Shown: piece by piece, positions 43,469-52,627 of the stretch
Layout of the letters: each line of letters begins with the position of its first letter
How positions within the stretch are numbered: the first letter of the stretch is position 1
From: Paenibacillus sp. CF384
GTDB lineage: Bacteria > Bacillota > Bacilli > Paenibacillales > Paenibacillaceae
Direction: 5' to 3'
Assembly: GCF_900106745.1 (NCBI RefSeq)
Contig: NZ_FNNV01000004.1
Location: 273,847 to 337,846 of the forward strand
DNA length: 64,000 bases
Program-made: the position numbers and the translations under genes
Notes under the pieces: generated by a model
Told to the model about the DNA's origin: nothing
The model's database searches: none
Seen by the model: the letters and a program-made list of their open reading frames with translations, nothing else

Positions 43469-44629
43469 GTGAGAACGATTAACCCCAAGATCTTACTGGT
43501 CCACAGAGTCATGAATGAGCTTGCGGACAGCTTGCTCAAAGTATTTATCCCCATCTTGATCTACAAAGAGCTGGGCTCGATCGGTTACGCAGCCGCCTAC
43601 TTGGGCGGCTATTACATTCTTCAGTCCCTGCTCAATATGACGTTAGGACGTTACATGACGTCCAAGCCGATTGTGTTCATTTTGCTCCGGCTTATTCCCG
43701 TACTAGCTACACAGTATTTATTGGTAGCGGGACACGGCAGCGTGCTCTTGTATGGCTTGATTGCATCAACAGCCTGCGCCAATGCGTTCTACTGGGTTCC
43801 GTTGAACTATCTATTCGCCGCTTCAGCAGGCAAAGCAGTGGGGAAAGCTACGGGACGCTTCCGCGCCGCATCGGTTGCAGGCAAAATCATCGGACCCGGC
43901 ATAAGCGGCATCGTGCTGACTTATTTCGGCATTGAAGCGGTATCGACGATCGCGATCGCCTTCTTCGTTGTATCGATTGTCGTGCTGCTAGTTTCTTACC
44001 TGAGCAAGAGCATGAAGGAAGAAGCTCCCGTGATCCCCCTTCCTATTGCCGAGGCGACGACGTCGGCGGAACAGCCCCAATCGCCAATCGCCGCCATCCG
44101 AATTTATCTGGTTTCATCGGTATTGTCTGGCTTCAGCGATACGGCCGACATCTTCTGGTCGTTGTATGTGTTCACCGTCTCCGCAGCTTTCATTGATGTT
44201 GGTTTTGTTGCCGTGTTTATTCAATTTGGCGTACTGGCTGCTAATCTAGTGATCGGCAAATTGACGGATGTGCGCAAATGGCTGCTGCCAGCACTCCTGC
44301 CATTGCTTGCTTACGCAATCATCTGGATCATAAGGCCGTATGCGATGGCGCCGGTGAGTGTATTTACCTTGTCCGCAGCGGGCGGGTTTCTAGTCCCGTT
44401 CTTCACCATTCCGATCTTCGCGAATTTCGTTCAAGAAAGCAAACGAACGCATAACCTGCCCGTATGCCTGGTTTCCCGAGAGGTAGCGCTCAAAGGCGGA
44501 GGGGCAATCTCCATAGCAGGGTACTTGGCTACGGGGATGATTGCAATGCCATTCTTCTTAGCAGGAGCTGCTTCGCTGCTGTTGTCCATCCCATTGCTGC
44601 GAATCTTTAACAGAATCAAGGCTGTCTAA
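43469..44629 (+). CDS. MFS-type membrane transporter
   Basis: 386 residues from GTG 43469 with GGAGAG 7-8 nt upstream; earlier in-frame starts overlap the HemAT terminator. About 12 hydrophobic segments (IASTACANAFYWVPLNYLFAA; IIGPGISGIVLTYFG; AIAFFVVSIVVLLVSYL). A charged loop, SKSMKEEAPVIPL..., in the middle fits the MFS two-bundle layout. A TATAAT at 43434 could be its -10. The substrate is unknown. The hydrolase gene follows after 21 bp and may be co-transcribed. Confidence 0.8.
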   Translation: MRTINPKILLVHRVMNELADSLLKVFIPILIYKELGSIGYAAAYLGGYYILQSLLNMTLGRYMTSKPIVFILLRLIPVLATQYLLVAGHGSVLLYGLIASTACANAFYWVPLNYLFAASAGKAVGKATGRFRAASVAGKIIGPGISGIVLTYFGIEAVSTIAIAFFVVSIVVLLVSYLSKSMKEEAPVIPLPIAEATTSAEQPQSPIAAIRIYLVSSVLSGFSDTADIFWSLYVFTVSAAFIDVGFVAVFIQFGVLAANLVIGKLTDVRKWLLPALLPLLAYAIIWIIRPYAMAPVSVFTLSAAGGFLVPFFTIPIFANFVQESKRTHNLPVCLVSREVALKGGGAISIAGYLATGMIAMPFFLAGAASLLLSIPLLRIFNRIKAV

Positions 44630-44650
44630 GTATGGAAGGGAGAATCCGAC

Positions 44651-45811
44651 ATGAAGATGAAGAGTCTAATCGGCAATTATTTACCACTGGCCATGAATGC
44701 CATGGAGAAATGTTCGTTTCCGCTTTCTTTTCTGGCGTATGAGGGGGCTGACATCGAGAGTTGGCGAACGACGACTAAGGCGAAGGTGATGGAGCTGCTG
44801 GCCTATCAGGCTGATGAATGTCCCTTGCAAGCAAGCGTAGACCGCTCGTACGTGAAGGATGGCCTTGTCGTGGAGCATGTCAGTTACGAGCAGCCGTTTG
44901 GCCCAAGAACGGAGGGCATTCTGCTGTATCCGTCGGAACGGGAAGGGAAGCTGCCTGCTGTCGTGGCTCTTCATGATCATGGAGGGTTCAAGTACTTCGG
45001 CAAAGAGAAGCTGGTGGAGCTCGATGACGAGCCTGAAATCATAACAGAATTCAAGCAGGCCGCTTATGAAGGCAGTTCATGGGCGACCAAGCTGGCTAAA
45101 CGGGGCTATGTTGTCTTTGTGCCGGATGTTTTTCTATGGGGATCACGGAAGCTGGACGCTGAGAGTGTCACGGAAGAATTTGTACAACCGGTGCTGCATG
45201 CAGAGCCGGGCTCCAGAGCTTATATTGAGGCCTACAATCAGTTCTCGGGCGAGCATGAATCGATGATTGCCAAAACGTTATTTCTTGCAGGCACCACATG
45301 GACGGGAATCATGGCTTATGAGGATCGGCGAGCGGTCGATTATTTGTTGACAAGGCCCGAGGTAGACGGTGATCGAATCGGCTGCGGCGGCTTGTCCGGA
45401 GGAGGCCTAAGGACGATTTTCCTCGCGGGATTGGATGATCGAATTAAATGCTCGGTATGCATAGGTTTCATGTCCACGAACCGTGAAGTCGTAGCCCATC
45501 GCATTCAGCGGCATACATGGATGATGCATGTCCCGCATTTATCCGCCTATCTGGATATGCCGGACATCATTTCTTTAAACGGAACGGGTGCCGTAATGGT
45601 GCAATACGATATCGACGATCCCTTATGGACCATCGAAGGCCAAGAAGAGAGTGACCGGAAGCTGAAGGGGATCTATGAGAAGATGGGTGCCGGGGATCAT
45701 TATCGCGGTCTGTTCTACCCCGGACCTCATAAATTCGATAATCAGATGCAAGAGGATGCATTCCAATGGTTTGATCAATGGCTCTGCAATGCCAACGATA
45801 CGGTGCTTTAA
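44651..45811 (+). CDS. Dienelactone-hydrolase-family alpha/beta hydrolase
   Basis: 386 residues, ATG with AAGGGAG 8 nt upstream. Hydrolase core: VVALHDHGGFKYFGKEK (oxyanion region), YVVFVPDVFLWGSRK, then the nucleophile elbow GCGGLSGGGLRTIFLAGLDDRI, with a likely Asp in VQYDIDDPLW and His in YPGPHKFD. Large members of this family include acetyl-xylan-esterase-like and plant-sugar-ester hydrolases. No signal peptide, so cytosolic. Its pairing with an MFS gene suggests uptake and cleavage of an ester, which is only an inference. Confidence 0.82.
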   Translation: MKMKSLIGNYLPLAMNAMEKCSFPLSFLAYEGADIESWRTTTKAKVMELLAYQADECPLQASVDRSYVKDGLVVEHVSYEQPFGPRTEGILLYPSEREGKLPAVVALHDHGGFKYFGKEKLVELDDEPEIITEFKQAAYEGSSWATKLAKRGYVVFVPDVFLWGSRKLDAESVTEEFVQPVLHAEPGSRAYIEAYNQFSGEHESMIAKTLFLAGTTWTGIMAYEDRRAVDYLLTRPEVDGDRIGCGGLSGGGLRTIFLAGLDDRIKCSVCIGFMSTNREVVAHRIQRHTWMMHVPHLSAYLDMPDIISLNGTGAVMVQYDIDDPLWTIEGQEESDRKLKGIYEKMGAGDHYRGLFYPGPHKFDNQMQEDAFQWFDQWLCNANDTVL

Positions 45812-46026
45812 AGCCGCCGCATCGAGCTGGGACTTTATTCCTCTCAGACAACCGGGCAAACGGAGAAGCGGGTTGGTGCTCAAGAACCCACTGCGGCCGC
45901 GCTTCTTCGCCGGTCTCCTACGATTGGATTATTTTTCAAAAATCGACATGAAATAAAAAGGATTCCTGACGAATGATGACGAATCATCTGAGCCGCAAAT
46001 TATTACGGCAGAAGGTGTGATCATCG

Positions 46027-47088
46027 TTGAGTAGGCAATCGAAGTGGGTCTTAAGTATAGTGTTGTTGGTGGTCTTTTGTACAAGCTTTCCAGTCATGAC
46101 GAACGCGCAGGGATACACAGAAACAGAATCCTTCAGCAGCGTATCGTACAGCATAAAGCCCGGCGATACGTTATACGGCATTGCGAAGAAATTTTATCTG
46201 ACCGGCGACTACGAACAGGTTGCAAGAACGAACGGGCTGGATCCGAAGGTAAGCTTGAAAGCAGGGACGGCGCTCAAGTTGTCGAACCCGCTGGTATTGG
46301 ATCAATACACAGTCAAACAAGGCGATACCTTATACGCGATTACGAATCACTATTTCAACCGCATCTACTACATGAACGCATTAATGGCGTACAATCACAT
46401 AACGGAAGCGGATTTGAAAGCAGATATGGCGCTGCGCGTACCGCTGCCGGCAGGCGAACTGAAATATACGGTACATAAGGGCGATACCTTGTACAGCCTG
46501 TCGACCAAATATTTTAAAGTGCAGGACTATCAGCAAATGATCGCCAAGGTGAACGGCATCGAAACAGCTTCAGCCTCGATCAAAGCGGGGCAGGTTGTGC
46601 AAATTCCGAATCCGTTCTACTCGATCGAGGACTGCGCGGGCATCGCGGGCCCGGTGGAGACGGCTGCGGCGACTCCGCCCGCTTCAACTTCCACCTCCGC
46701 CAAGTTAGTCTCCATTGAGATCGACATTACGCGAAACAAATTATATGTCATCGCAGGTGGAGCAGTTGAGAAGAGCTTCGATATCGCTAGCGGCAGGAAG
46801 AAGGGTTCAACGCCGACCGGGAGCTTCGAGATTATTACGAAGATCAAGAATCCGTGGTACATGGCCAAAGAAATCCCGGGCGGCGATCCGAAGAACCCGC
46901 TGGGCAGCCGGTGGCTTGGACTTAGCGTGCCGAATACGCAAGGAACGAAATACGGCATTCATGGTACGAATGCGCCTTCTTCCATCGGAACGAACGCCAG
47001 CGCCGGCTGCATCCGGATGCTGAATAAAGATGTAGAATGGTTGTTCAGCACCGTTCCGACAGGTACGAAAGTGAAGATTCACGCGTAA
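46027..47088 (+). CDS. LysM-containing L,D-transpeptidase (YkuD domain)
   Basis: 353 residues from a TTG start with AGAAGGTG upstream. Signal peptide 1-28, three LysM domains at about 40-87, 91-138 and 145-193 (each with a GDTLY motif: IKPGDTLYGIAKKFY, VKQGDTLYAI, VHKGDTLYSL), a Thr/Ala linker, and a YkuD catalytic domain at 230-352 with the conserved GIHGTN and SAGCIRM (catalytic Cys). LysM binds peptidoglycan; YkuD forms 3-3 cross-links or attaches proteins (family knowledge). It acts outside the membrane in wall maintenance. Confidence 0.93.
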   Translation: MSRQSKWVLSIVLLVVFCTSFPVMTNAQGYTETESFSSVSYSIKPGDTLYGIAKKFYLTGDYEQVARTNGLDPKVSLKAGTALKLSNPLVLDQYTVKQGDTLYAITNHYFNRIYYMNALMAYNHITEADLKADMALRVPLPAGELKYTVHKGDTLYSLSTKYFKVQDYQQMIAKVNGIETASASIKAGQVVQIPNPFYSIEDCAGIAGPVETAAATPPASTSTSAKLVSIEIDITRNKLYVIAGGAVEKSFDIASGRKKGSTPTGSFEIITKIKNPWYMAKEIPGGDPKNPLGSRWLGLSVPNTQGTKYGIHGTNAPSSIGTNASAGCIRMLNKDVEWLFSTVPTGTKVKIHA

Positions 47089-47172
47089 TGCTGCGAGGCG
47101 TTGAGCAAGAATGATTGATCTGATAAAATGTGCTTGTCAGTAATTATTATACGAGTAGAGGCGGTTTTGATA

Positions 47173-47601
47173 ATGGGAACAGGTGCTGAGAAAGTAACCG
47201 TACAAACAGTCGTGCAATTACCCGTGGAGAAAGTTTGGAAATACTGGACCGAGCCGGCGCATATCACCCAATGGAATAACGCCTCTGATGACTGGCACAC
47301 GCCATTCTCCGAGAACGATTTACGAGTTGGCGGGTCTTTTACTTCCAAGATGGCCGCGAAAGACGGCAGCTTTGAATTCGAATTTGGCGGCGTTTATGAT
47401 GAGGTGCGGATCCATGAGTACATTGCTTATACATTAGGCGATGGCAGAGAAGTGTCGATCACATTCATCAGCCAAGATAACGAGACGAAAGTCATCGAAA
47501 CGTTCGAGACGGAAACGATGAACGCTGTCGAAATGCAGCAAGCAGGCTGGCAGGCGATTATGGATAACTTTAAGAAGTACGCAGAATCGGTTAACGATTA
47601 A
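47173..47601 (+). CDS. SRPBCC/AHSA1-domain protein
   Basis: 142 residues from ATG 47173 with AGAGGCGG upstream; earlier in-frame codons have no ribosome site. The Bet v1-like fold of the AHSA1 family is shown by VQLPVEKVWKYWTEPAHITQWN, LRVGGSFTSKM, GVYDEV and a C-terminal QAGWQAIMDNFKKYAES helix. Such proteins bind hydrophobic ligands; the substrate is unknown. Single gene with its own terminator. Confidence 0.87.
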   Translation: MGTGAEKVTVQTVVQLPVEKVWKYWTEPAHITQWNNASDDWHTPFSENDLRVGGSFTSKMAAKDGSFEFEFGGVYDEVRIHEYIAYTLGDGREVSITFISQDNETKVIETFETETMNAVEMQQAGWQAIMDNFKKYAESVND

Positions 47602-47633
47602 TAGAAATTGTCGACTTGCCAGATAGCGTGGAA

Positions 47634-47690
47634 GAGGTACCCTTAGACAGGACACTTTGAAAAAAGGTGTTCAAACTAGGGGTACCTTTT
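47634..47690 (+). terminator. Terminator after the SRPBCC gene
   Basis: AGGTACCCTTAG / CTAGGGGTACCT outer arms and GGACACTTT / AAAGGTGTTC inner arms, then TTTT. Confidence 0.8.
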
Positions 47691-47814
47691 GTATACTGGG
47701 TAGAGTAGCAGTGTGCCGTGTCTGACTTTCACATATACTGAGTTTGAATAAACAGGAAGAAATCAGTATCGTCATGGTTATACTAATGATAATAATCTTT
47801 TTAGGGGTGAGCGT

Positions 47815-48117
47815 CTGAGAAAGCATAAACCAATGCCATTTGATGAGTTGCTAAAGGAATTACAAGGACAGAAGACCGTTCAGGAAGATCCGGAACATCT
47901 GTCGTTTGATCGGTTGTTCAACGATTCCTTCATGGGGAAGTATTCGAACTGGAATAGCTTTTCGGAGTTTCTGGAGAAGGGCAATTTCCAAGTGGAGACG
48001 CACGAGGACATTCGCAATATTCCCGATGAGCTGTTTGATCGTCACGTAGCCAGAGAGACCCAATTTGCGAATTGGAACGATATGCTGGATAAGGCGACTA
48101 AAGAAGCATCGAAATAA
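47815..48117 (+). CDS. Small conserved-looking acidic protein, apparent CTG start
   Basis: About 100 residues. AGGGGTGA (47803-47810) lies 4 nt before an in-frame CTG at 47815 but 22 nt before the first ATG (47833), which is too far for normal initiation. From CTG the N-terminus would be MRKHKPMPFDELLKEL. The sequence is acidic and aromatic-rich (KYSNWNSFSEFLEKG; TQFANWNDMLDKA) with repeated 'NW' segments. I do not recognise the family. Monocistronic, with a terminator at 48155. Confidence 0.65.
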   Translation: MRKHKPMPFDELLKELQGQKTVQEDPEHLSFDRLFNDSFMGKYSNWNSFSEFLEKGNFQVETHEDIRNIPDELFDRHVARETQFANWNDMLDKATKEASK

Positions 48118-48154
48118 GCTGTGTTTTTCCAATTCAATAAACGCATGAAAGTAG

Positions 48155-48205
48155 ATAACCACGCGTAATTCAGGGCTGTTCCTGAGTTGGCGGGGTTATT
48201 TTTTT
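48155..48205 (+). terminator. Terminator after the small protein gene
   Basis: ATAACC / GGTTAT outer and TCAGG / CCTGA inner pairs, then a run of seven T. Confidence 0.75.
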
Positions 48206-48300
48206 ACCTATCGTTTACATAATATCCATTTCACCTTAATAGATACTTCACAGTTCTCCCCTATACTTTCTAGGACAAACCATATAATAGGAGTGAAGAC

Positions 48301-51300
48301 ATGTTGAAGAAGAGAAATAAACAGCTACTGGCACTGCTGCTCTCAACTGAACTTGCTGCAGGTCTGCTTGCTGGAGTATTGCCTGCTTCGGCGGATGCGG
48401 CAGCTGTTACGAATGGAACTCCCTACGATACAAACGGGTATAAAGTCCAAGTTCCACATGTAATCATCAATCAGTATTTTGGCGGTGGGACTTCAAGTGG
48501 AGCAGCGGTAAGCCATGGCTTTATCGAGCTTTATAATCCTACAGATAGTAATGTGGATCTGAGCAGCTGGTCCATCCAATATGCAGATCGTGGTGCTTCA
48601 TCGTCCAACACTACCGAACCAACAGGTGCTTGGGAGAAGCTGGATCTGTCAGGGACGATCAATGCACACTCTTCGTATTTGATTCGTGCTAATGCAACCA
48701 CGGCTTCTGTTAACAAAGTGGTAATTGCGGACGGCGATTTCGATCTGAATTTTCCTCGTACACTCCAGAACAAAGGGATGAAGCTCGTCTTGATGAGCAA
48801 TCAAGATCTGCTGGATAAAGATGTATCGGTGAATCCGTTTGTCAATAAACCAACAGGTTATGTAGATATGCTGGGTACAGGCAGTAACGACAATGGGAGT
48901 ACGATTAGTGGGTTTGAGTCGGAATTCCCTGCAGGCCCAGCGGTCGGTAGCGGAGTCGTGGGCACTACTGGAGGCACTTCCAAGAACATGTCGCTAAGAC
49001 GTGTGAATTTTGCGGACTCTGATAATAACAAGAGCGATTTTGTGCAAATCATCTTTGGTTCCATGACTGCCGGTCAAGCGGAGCTGACTACTTATGGCCC
49101 TCGCAGCGCTAATGACGGCGAGTGGGGAGTTGTTCCGACACCGCTTGTCGTTTCCACTAACGAGCTTGCTGATGGAACAGCAACGAAAGCCTATTCGGCT
49201 AAGATCAATGTGACAGGCGGTAAGTCGCCATATCACTTTAGCGCGACGGGCTTGCCTGCGGGTCTGGCAATCGATGCGGCTACGGGAGATATTTCCGGAT
49301 CGCCGGCTTCCGATGCTCCAGCGAGTAACAATGTGGAAGTTACCATTACAGACAGCGCTTCGACTCCGCAAACAACAAGCAAGCCTTATGTGCTTCTTGT
49401 CAATCAGCCGATTAATGATACGTTGACGATGACGAGATTAGGCTCCTTTATCGCCGGTGAACCGAATGGGGATGGCGGCGTTGCGGAGATCGTGAGGTAC
49501 AACCCGGAGAATCATAAATTCTATTCCGTCAATGGATCCAGCGATCCTGCGACATTGGATATTGTTTCTTTGGATAACACCGGTAAACCGGAAGCAAATG
49601 CAACTTCCATTAATATTGAAGAAGTCGTCAGTGATCATCTTCCTGACTTCGAATACGGCGACTTTACAAGTGTCGATATCGACCTGAAGAATGACTTGGT
49701 TTACGCCGCTATTCAAGAGAAGACGTATACGAATAACGGAGCGATCCTCGTATTTGACTACGACGGCAAGTATGTCACTTCCTACGAAGCAGGCGTTCAG
49801 CCGGATATGATTAAGGTTACGCATGACGGCCGTTACGTATTGACAGCGGATGAAGCCGAGCCGCGTCTGGCCGGCGCTGATCCGGAAGGCAGCGTAACGA
49901 TCGTTGATCGCGTGAATAACGTGACGAAACATGTGAAATTCGACGATGTCAGCGTGATCGATGATCTGGTTCATCTTCGCGGCACTGCCAATGAGGCGGG
50001 ACTCATTACGGGTCCGGCTGCATCGAAAGAAGCAGCTAAGTATGACTTGGAGCCGGAATACATCGCATTATCTGCTGACGAGAAAACAGCTTACGTATCC
50101 TTACAAGAGGCTAACGCGATTGCGACGATCGACATTGCAAGTGGAACGGTAACTTCGGTCAAAGGACTTGGCTACAAGGATTTGAATGTAGAAGTGAATT
50201 CCCTTGATTTGGTGAAGGACAGCAAGATCAAGTTCGAGAACGTGCCGTTCAAAGGCATGTTCATGCCGGATGGAATCGATACGTACACCGTTGATGGAGA
50301 TACGTATTTGTTCACAGCGAACGAAGGGGATGCGACGGAGTGGCCGGGCAGAACCAATATCTCTACGATTGGCGGCCTGAAAGCCGGCTTGACATCGACA
50401 TCGGATGCAGCTATTTTCTTAGCTGGAAAAACGGTAAGCGGCAAAACAGCTTATGACGGAGTAGAGGTACCAAGCGACATGGGACCTGACGGCATCTACC
50501 TGTATGGCGGACGCTCATTCTCCATTTGGAATGCGGACAGCTTAGAACCTGTCTTTGACAGCAAGAATGATTTCGAGAAAATTACAGCACAACGGCTTCC
50601 GAAGTATTTCAACTCCGATCATAAAGAAGTTGCATTCGATAAACGAAGCACGAAGAAAGGCCCTGAGCCGGAGTATGTGAAAGTGGGCAAAGTGGGCAGC
50701 AAAGCACTGGCCTTCATTGGTCTTGAGCGTGTAGGCGGCATCATGGCTTATGATGTGACAGACCCGAAGAATCCTACTTTCGTCAATTATACGAACACGC
50801 GTAACTTTGAGTCTAATTCGCTGCAAGGCGATATCGGCCCGGAGGGTCTAGAGTTTATACCTGCAACAGCAAGTCCAAGCGGAATGCCGCTTCTTCTGGT
50901 CGCTCATGAAGTAGGCGGTATGATTACGGTGTATCAGCTAAATGTGGACAAAGTGACTTTGAATCAGAAGACCGTTTCCCTTAAGGTTGGCGGTTCGACG
51001 GCTCAGCTTGAAGCTACGGTAGTCCCGGTTGGCGAAGGTGCTTCGACTGTGACTTGGTCATCCTCGGATGATACGGTGGCTAAGGTGGATGCAACAGGTA
51101 AAGTTTCGCCAATTCAAGCGGGAACGGCTGTAATAACGGCACTAAGTGCAGATGGTTACGGTGTAGCCGAAGCTGCAGTTACGGTTGCGAGTGCAGATGC
51201 TCCGCCAAGCAGTCCAAATACCGGCCCAACTACGCCACCAGCCACTGGACCCGTTGTGGACGGAACGAAAGTAACGACGGAAGTGAAAGCAGTTACGGAT

Positions 51301-52485
51301 GCTTCGGGCAAAGCGACGGCGGTAGTTACGGATAAGCAAGTTGAGGAAGTGTTGTCTAAGCTGTCAGCTTCAAATTCGGCAAGTGTGAAAGACATCGTTG
51401 CGATCAAAGCTACAGCAGATGCAGCTGCAAAGGAGACGGCAGTAACCTTCTCGGCAGCGGCAATGGATAAGATCTCCGGCAGCGGCGCAGATGCGCTCGT
51501 TATTGAATCGGGAATCGGACAGGTGCAGCTGGATAAGAAAGCCATGTCCACGGTAGCGAATGCTGCAAGCTCAGGAGCTGTAACGGTTTCCGTTGCCAAG
51601 GTTTCGGCTTCCGACCTGGCAGCTCTTACGAAGAACAATCAAGCGGCTATAGCTGAAGCAATTGGCTCGCATCCTGTGTATGATTTTAGTGTAATGGCAG
51701 ATGGGAAGAAGGTATCTGATTTTGCGGGCGGTATCGTGAATATCAGTATTCCTTATGTACTGGGCGCAGGCGAAGATGCCAATGCCATCATCGCTTACTA
51801 TATCGCTGATAATGGGAATATCGAGCTGGTGCCTAATGCAAAGTATGACAAGGCAACGGGTCAATTAACCTTCTCCGTTACCCATTTCTCGACGTATGCG
51901 ATCGCCAGCAACAATGTGAAGTATAGTGATACGGCATCCAGCTTTGCGAAAGACCAAATCACTTACTTGTCTGCAAGAAAGATCATGGAAGGTGTAGGCG
52001 GGGGAAGTTTTGCCCCTAAGAAACAGGTGACAAGAGCCGACTTTACGCTGATTCTGGCCCGAGTGGCGGGGGTCGACCTGACGACTTATGAAGGAAGTAA
52101 GTTTAGCGATGTAAGCGCAGATGCTTATTATGCACAGTCCGTGCAATGGGCGGCGGCAACCGGAATTACAAGCGGTGCAGCGGAAGGCGTATTTAATCCG
52201 AATGCTCCGATTACAAGAGAGCAAATGGTAGCTATGATTGCTCGTCTTGCCGCAACCTTGCATTACACGCTTCCGAAAACAGTGGCGAGCGTGACATTCA
52301 CGGATGCGTCGAGTATTTCTGCTTATGCGCAGGATGCCGTTTCCGCTGTTCAGCAAGCAGGTATTATTAACGGCAGAGCATCTGCAGGTGCAGGAAGCAG
52401 CTTCGATCCGCAGCAATTGGCTACGCGTGAAGAGACGGCGAAGATGATCAGCGTTCTGTTCCAAGGCATGATGAAACACGAATAG
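48301..52485 (+). CDS. SLH-anchored surface protein with lamin-tail and beta-propeller (choice-of-anchor I) domains
   Basis: 1394 residues, ATG with AGGAGTG upstream. Order: signal peptide (1-33); lamin-tail domain at about 50-170 (INQYFGGG, GFIELYNPTDSNVDLSSWSIQY); a putative Ig/cadherin-like module (TGGKSPYHFSATGLPAGL); a propeller of about 500 residues like the choice-of-anchor I family (TRLGSFIAGEPNGDGGVAEIV, TANEGDATEW, IGPEGLEFIP); a Big_2 module (LKVGGSTAQLEATV, VTWSSSDDTVAKVD); a linker; and three SLH domains (YSDTASSFAKDQI, FSDVSADAYYAQS, FTDASSISAYAQD). It is held on the wall by SLH domains. Related propeller proteins are annotated near alkaline phosphatases, but no catalytic site is evident. 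Confidence 0.9.
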   Translation: MLKKRNKQLLALLLSTELAAGLLAGVLPASADAAAVTNGTPYDTNGYKVQVPHVIINQYFGGGTSSGAAVSHGFIELYNPTDSNVDLSSWSIQYADRGASSSNTTEPTGAWEKLDLSGTINAHSSYLIRANATTASVNKVVIADGDFDLNFPRTLQNKGMKLVLMSNQDLLDKDVSVNPFVNKPTGYVDMLGTGSNDNGSTISGFESEFPAGPAVGSGVVGTTGGTSKNMSLRRVNFADSDNNKSDFVQIIFGSMTAGQAELTTYGPRSANDGEWGVVPTPLVVSTNELADGTATKAYSAKINVTGGKSPYHFSATGLPAGLAIDAATGDISGSPASDAPASNNVEVTITDSASTPQTTSKPYVLLVNQPINDTLTMTRLGSFIAGEPNGDGGVAEIVRYNPENHKFYSVNGSSDPATLDIVSLDNTGKPEANATSINIEEVVSDHLPDFEYGDFTSVDIDLKNDLVYAAIQEKTYTNNGAILVFDYDGKYVTSYEAGVQPDMIKVTHDGRYVLTADEAEPRLAGADPEGSVTIVDRVNNVTKHVKFDDVSVIDDLVHLRGTANEAGLITGPAASKEAAKYDLEPEYIALSADEKTAYVSLQEANAIATIDIASGTVTSVKGLGYKDLNVEVNSLDLVKDSKIKFENVPFKGMFMPDGIDTYTVDGDTYLFTANEGDATEWPGRTNISTIGGLKAGLTSTSDAAIFLAGKTVSGKTAYDGVEVPSDMGPDGIYLYGGRSFSIWNADSLEPVFDSKNDFEKITAQRLPKYFNSDHKEVAFDKRSTKKGPEPEYVKVGKVGSKALAFIGLERVGGIMAYDVTDPKNPTFVNYTNTRNFESNSLQGDIGPEGLEFIPATASPSGMPLLLVAHEVGGMITVYQLNVDKVTLNQKTVSLKVGGSTAQLEATVVPVGEGASTVTWSSSDDTVAKVDATGKVSPIQAGTAVITALSADGYGVAEAAVTVASADAPPSSPNTGPTTPPATGPVVDGTKVTTEVKAVTDASGKATAVVTDKQVEEVLSKLSASNSASVKDIVAIKATADAAAKETAVTFSAAAMDKISGSGADALVIESGIGQVQLDKKAMSTVANAASSGAVTVSVAKVSASDLAALTKNNQAAIAEAIGSHPVYDFSVMADGKKVSDFAGGIVNISIPYVLGAGEDANAIIAYYIADNGNIELVPNAKYDKATGQLTFSVTHFSTYAIASNNVKYSDTASSFAKDQITYLSARKIMEGVGGGSFAPKKQVTRADFTLILARVAGVDLTTYEGSKFSDVSADAYYAQSVQWAAATGITSGAAEGVFNPNAPITREQMVAMIARLAATLHYTLPKTVASVTFTDASSISAYAQDAVSAVQQAGIINGRASAGAGSSFDPQQLATREETAKMISVLFQGMMKHE

Positions 52486-52500
52486 GTTTGGAATGATGAA

Positions 52501-52540
52501 TACCCCGAGCTGGCATGATGCCAATGCTCGGGGTATTGTT
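52501..52540 (+). terminator. Terminator after the second SLH gene
   Basis: TACCCCGAGC / GCTCGGGGTA with inner TGGCA / TGCCA, then TTGTTTC. Confidence 0.8.
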
Positions 52541-52627
52541 TCTATGTCTAGCCTACTTTTACCCGCCATACAATGATACTAGTACGCACGCCTCGCGATC
52601 GATTGCGATTATCGAAAGGAGGTTCGA

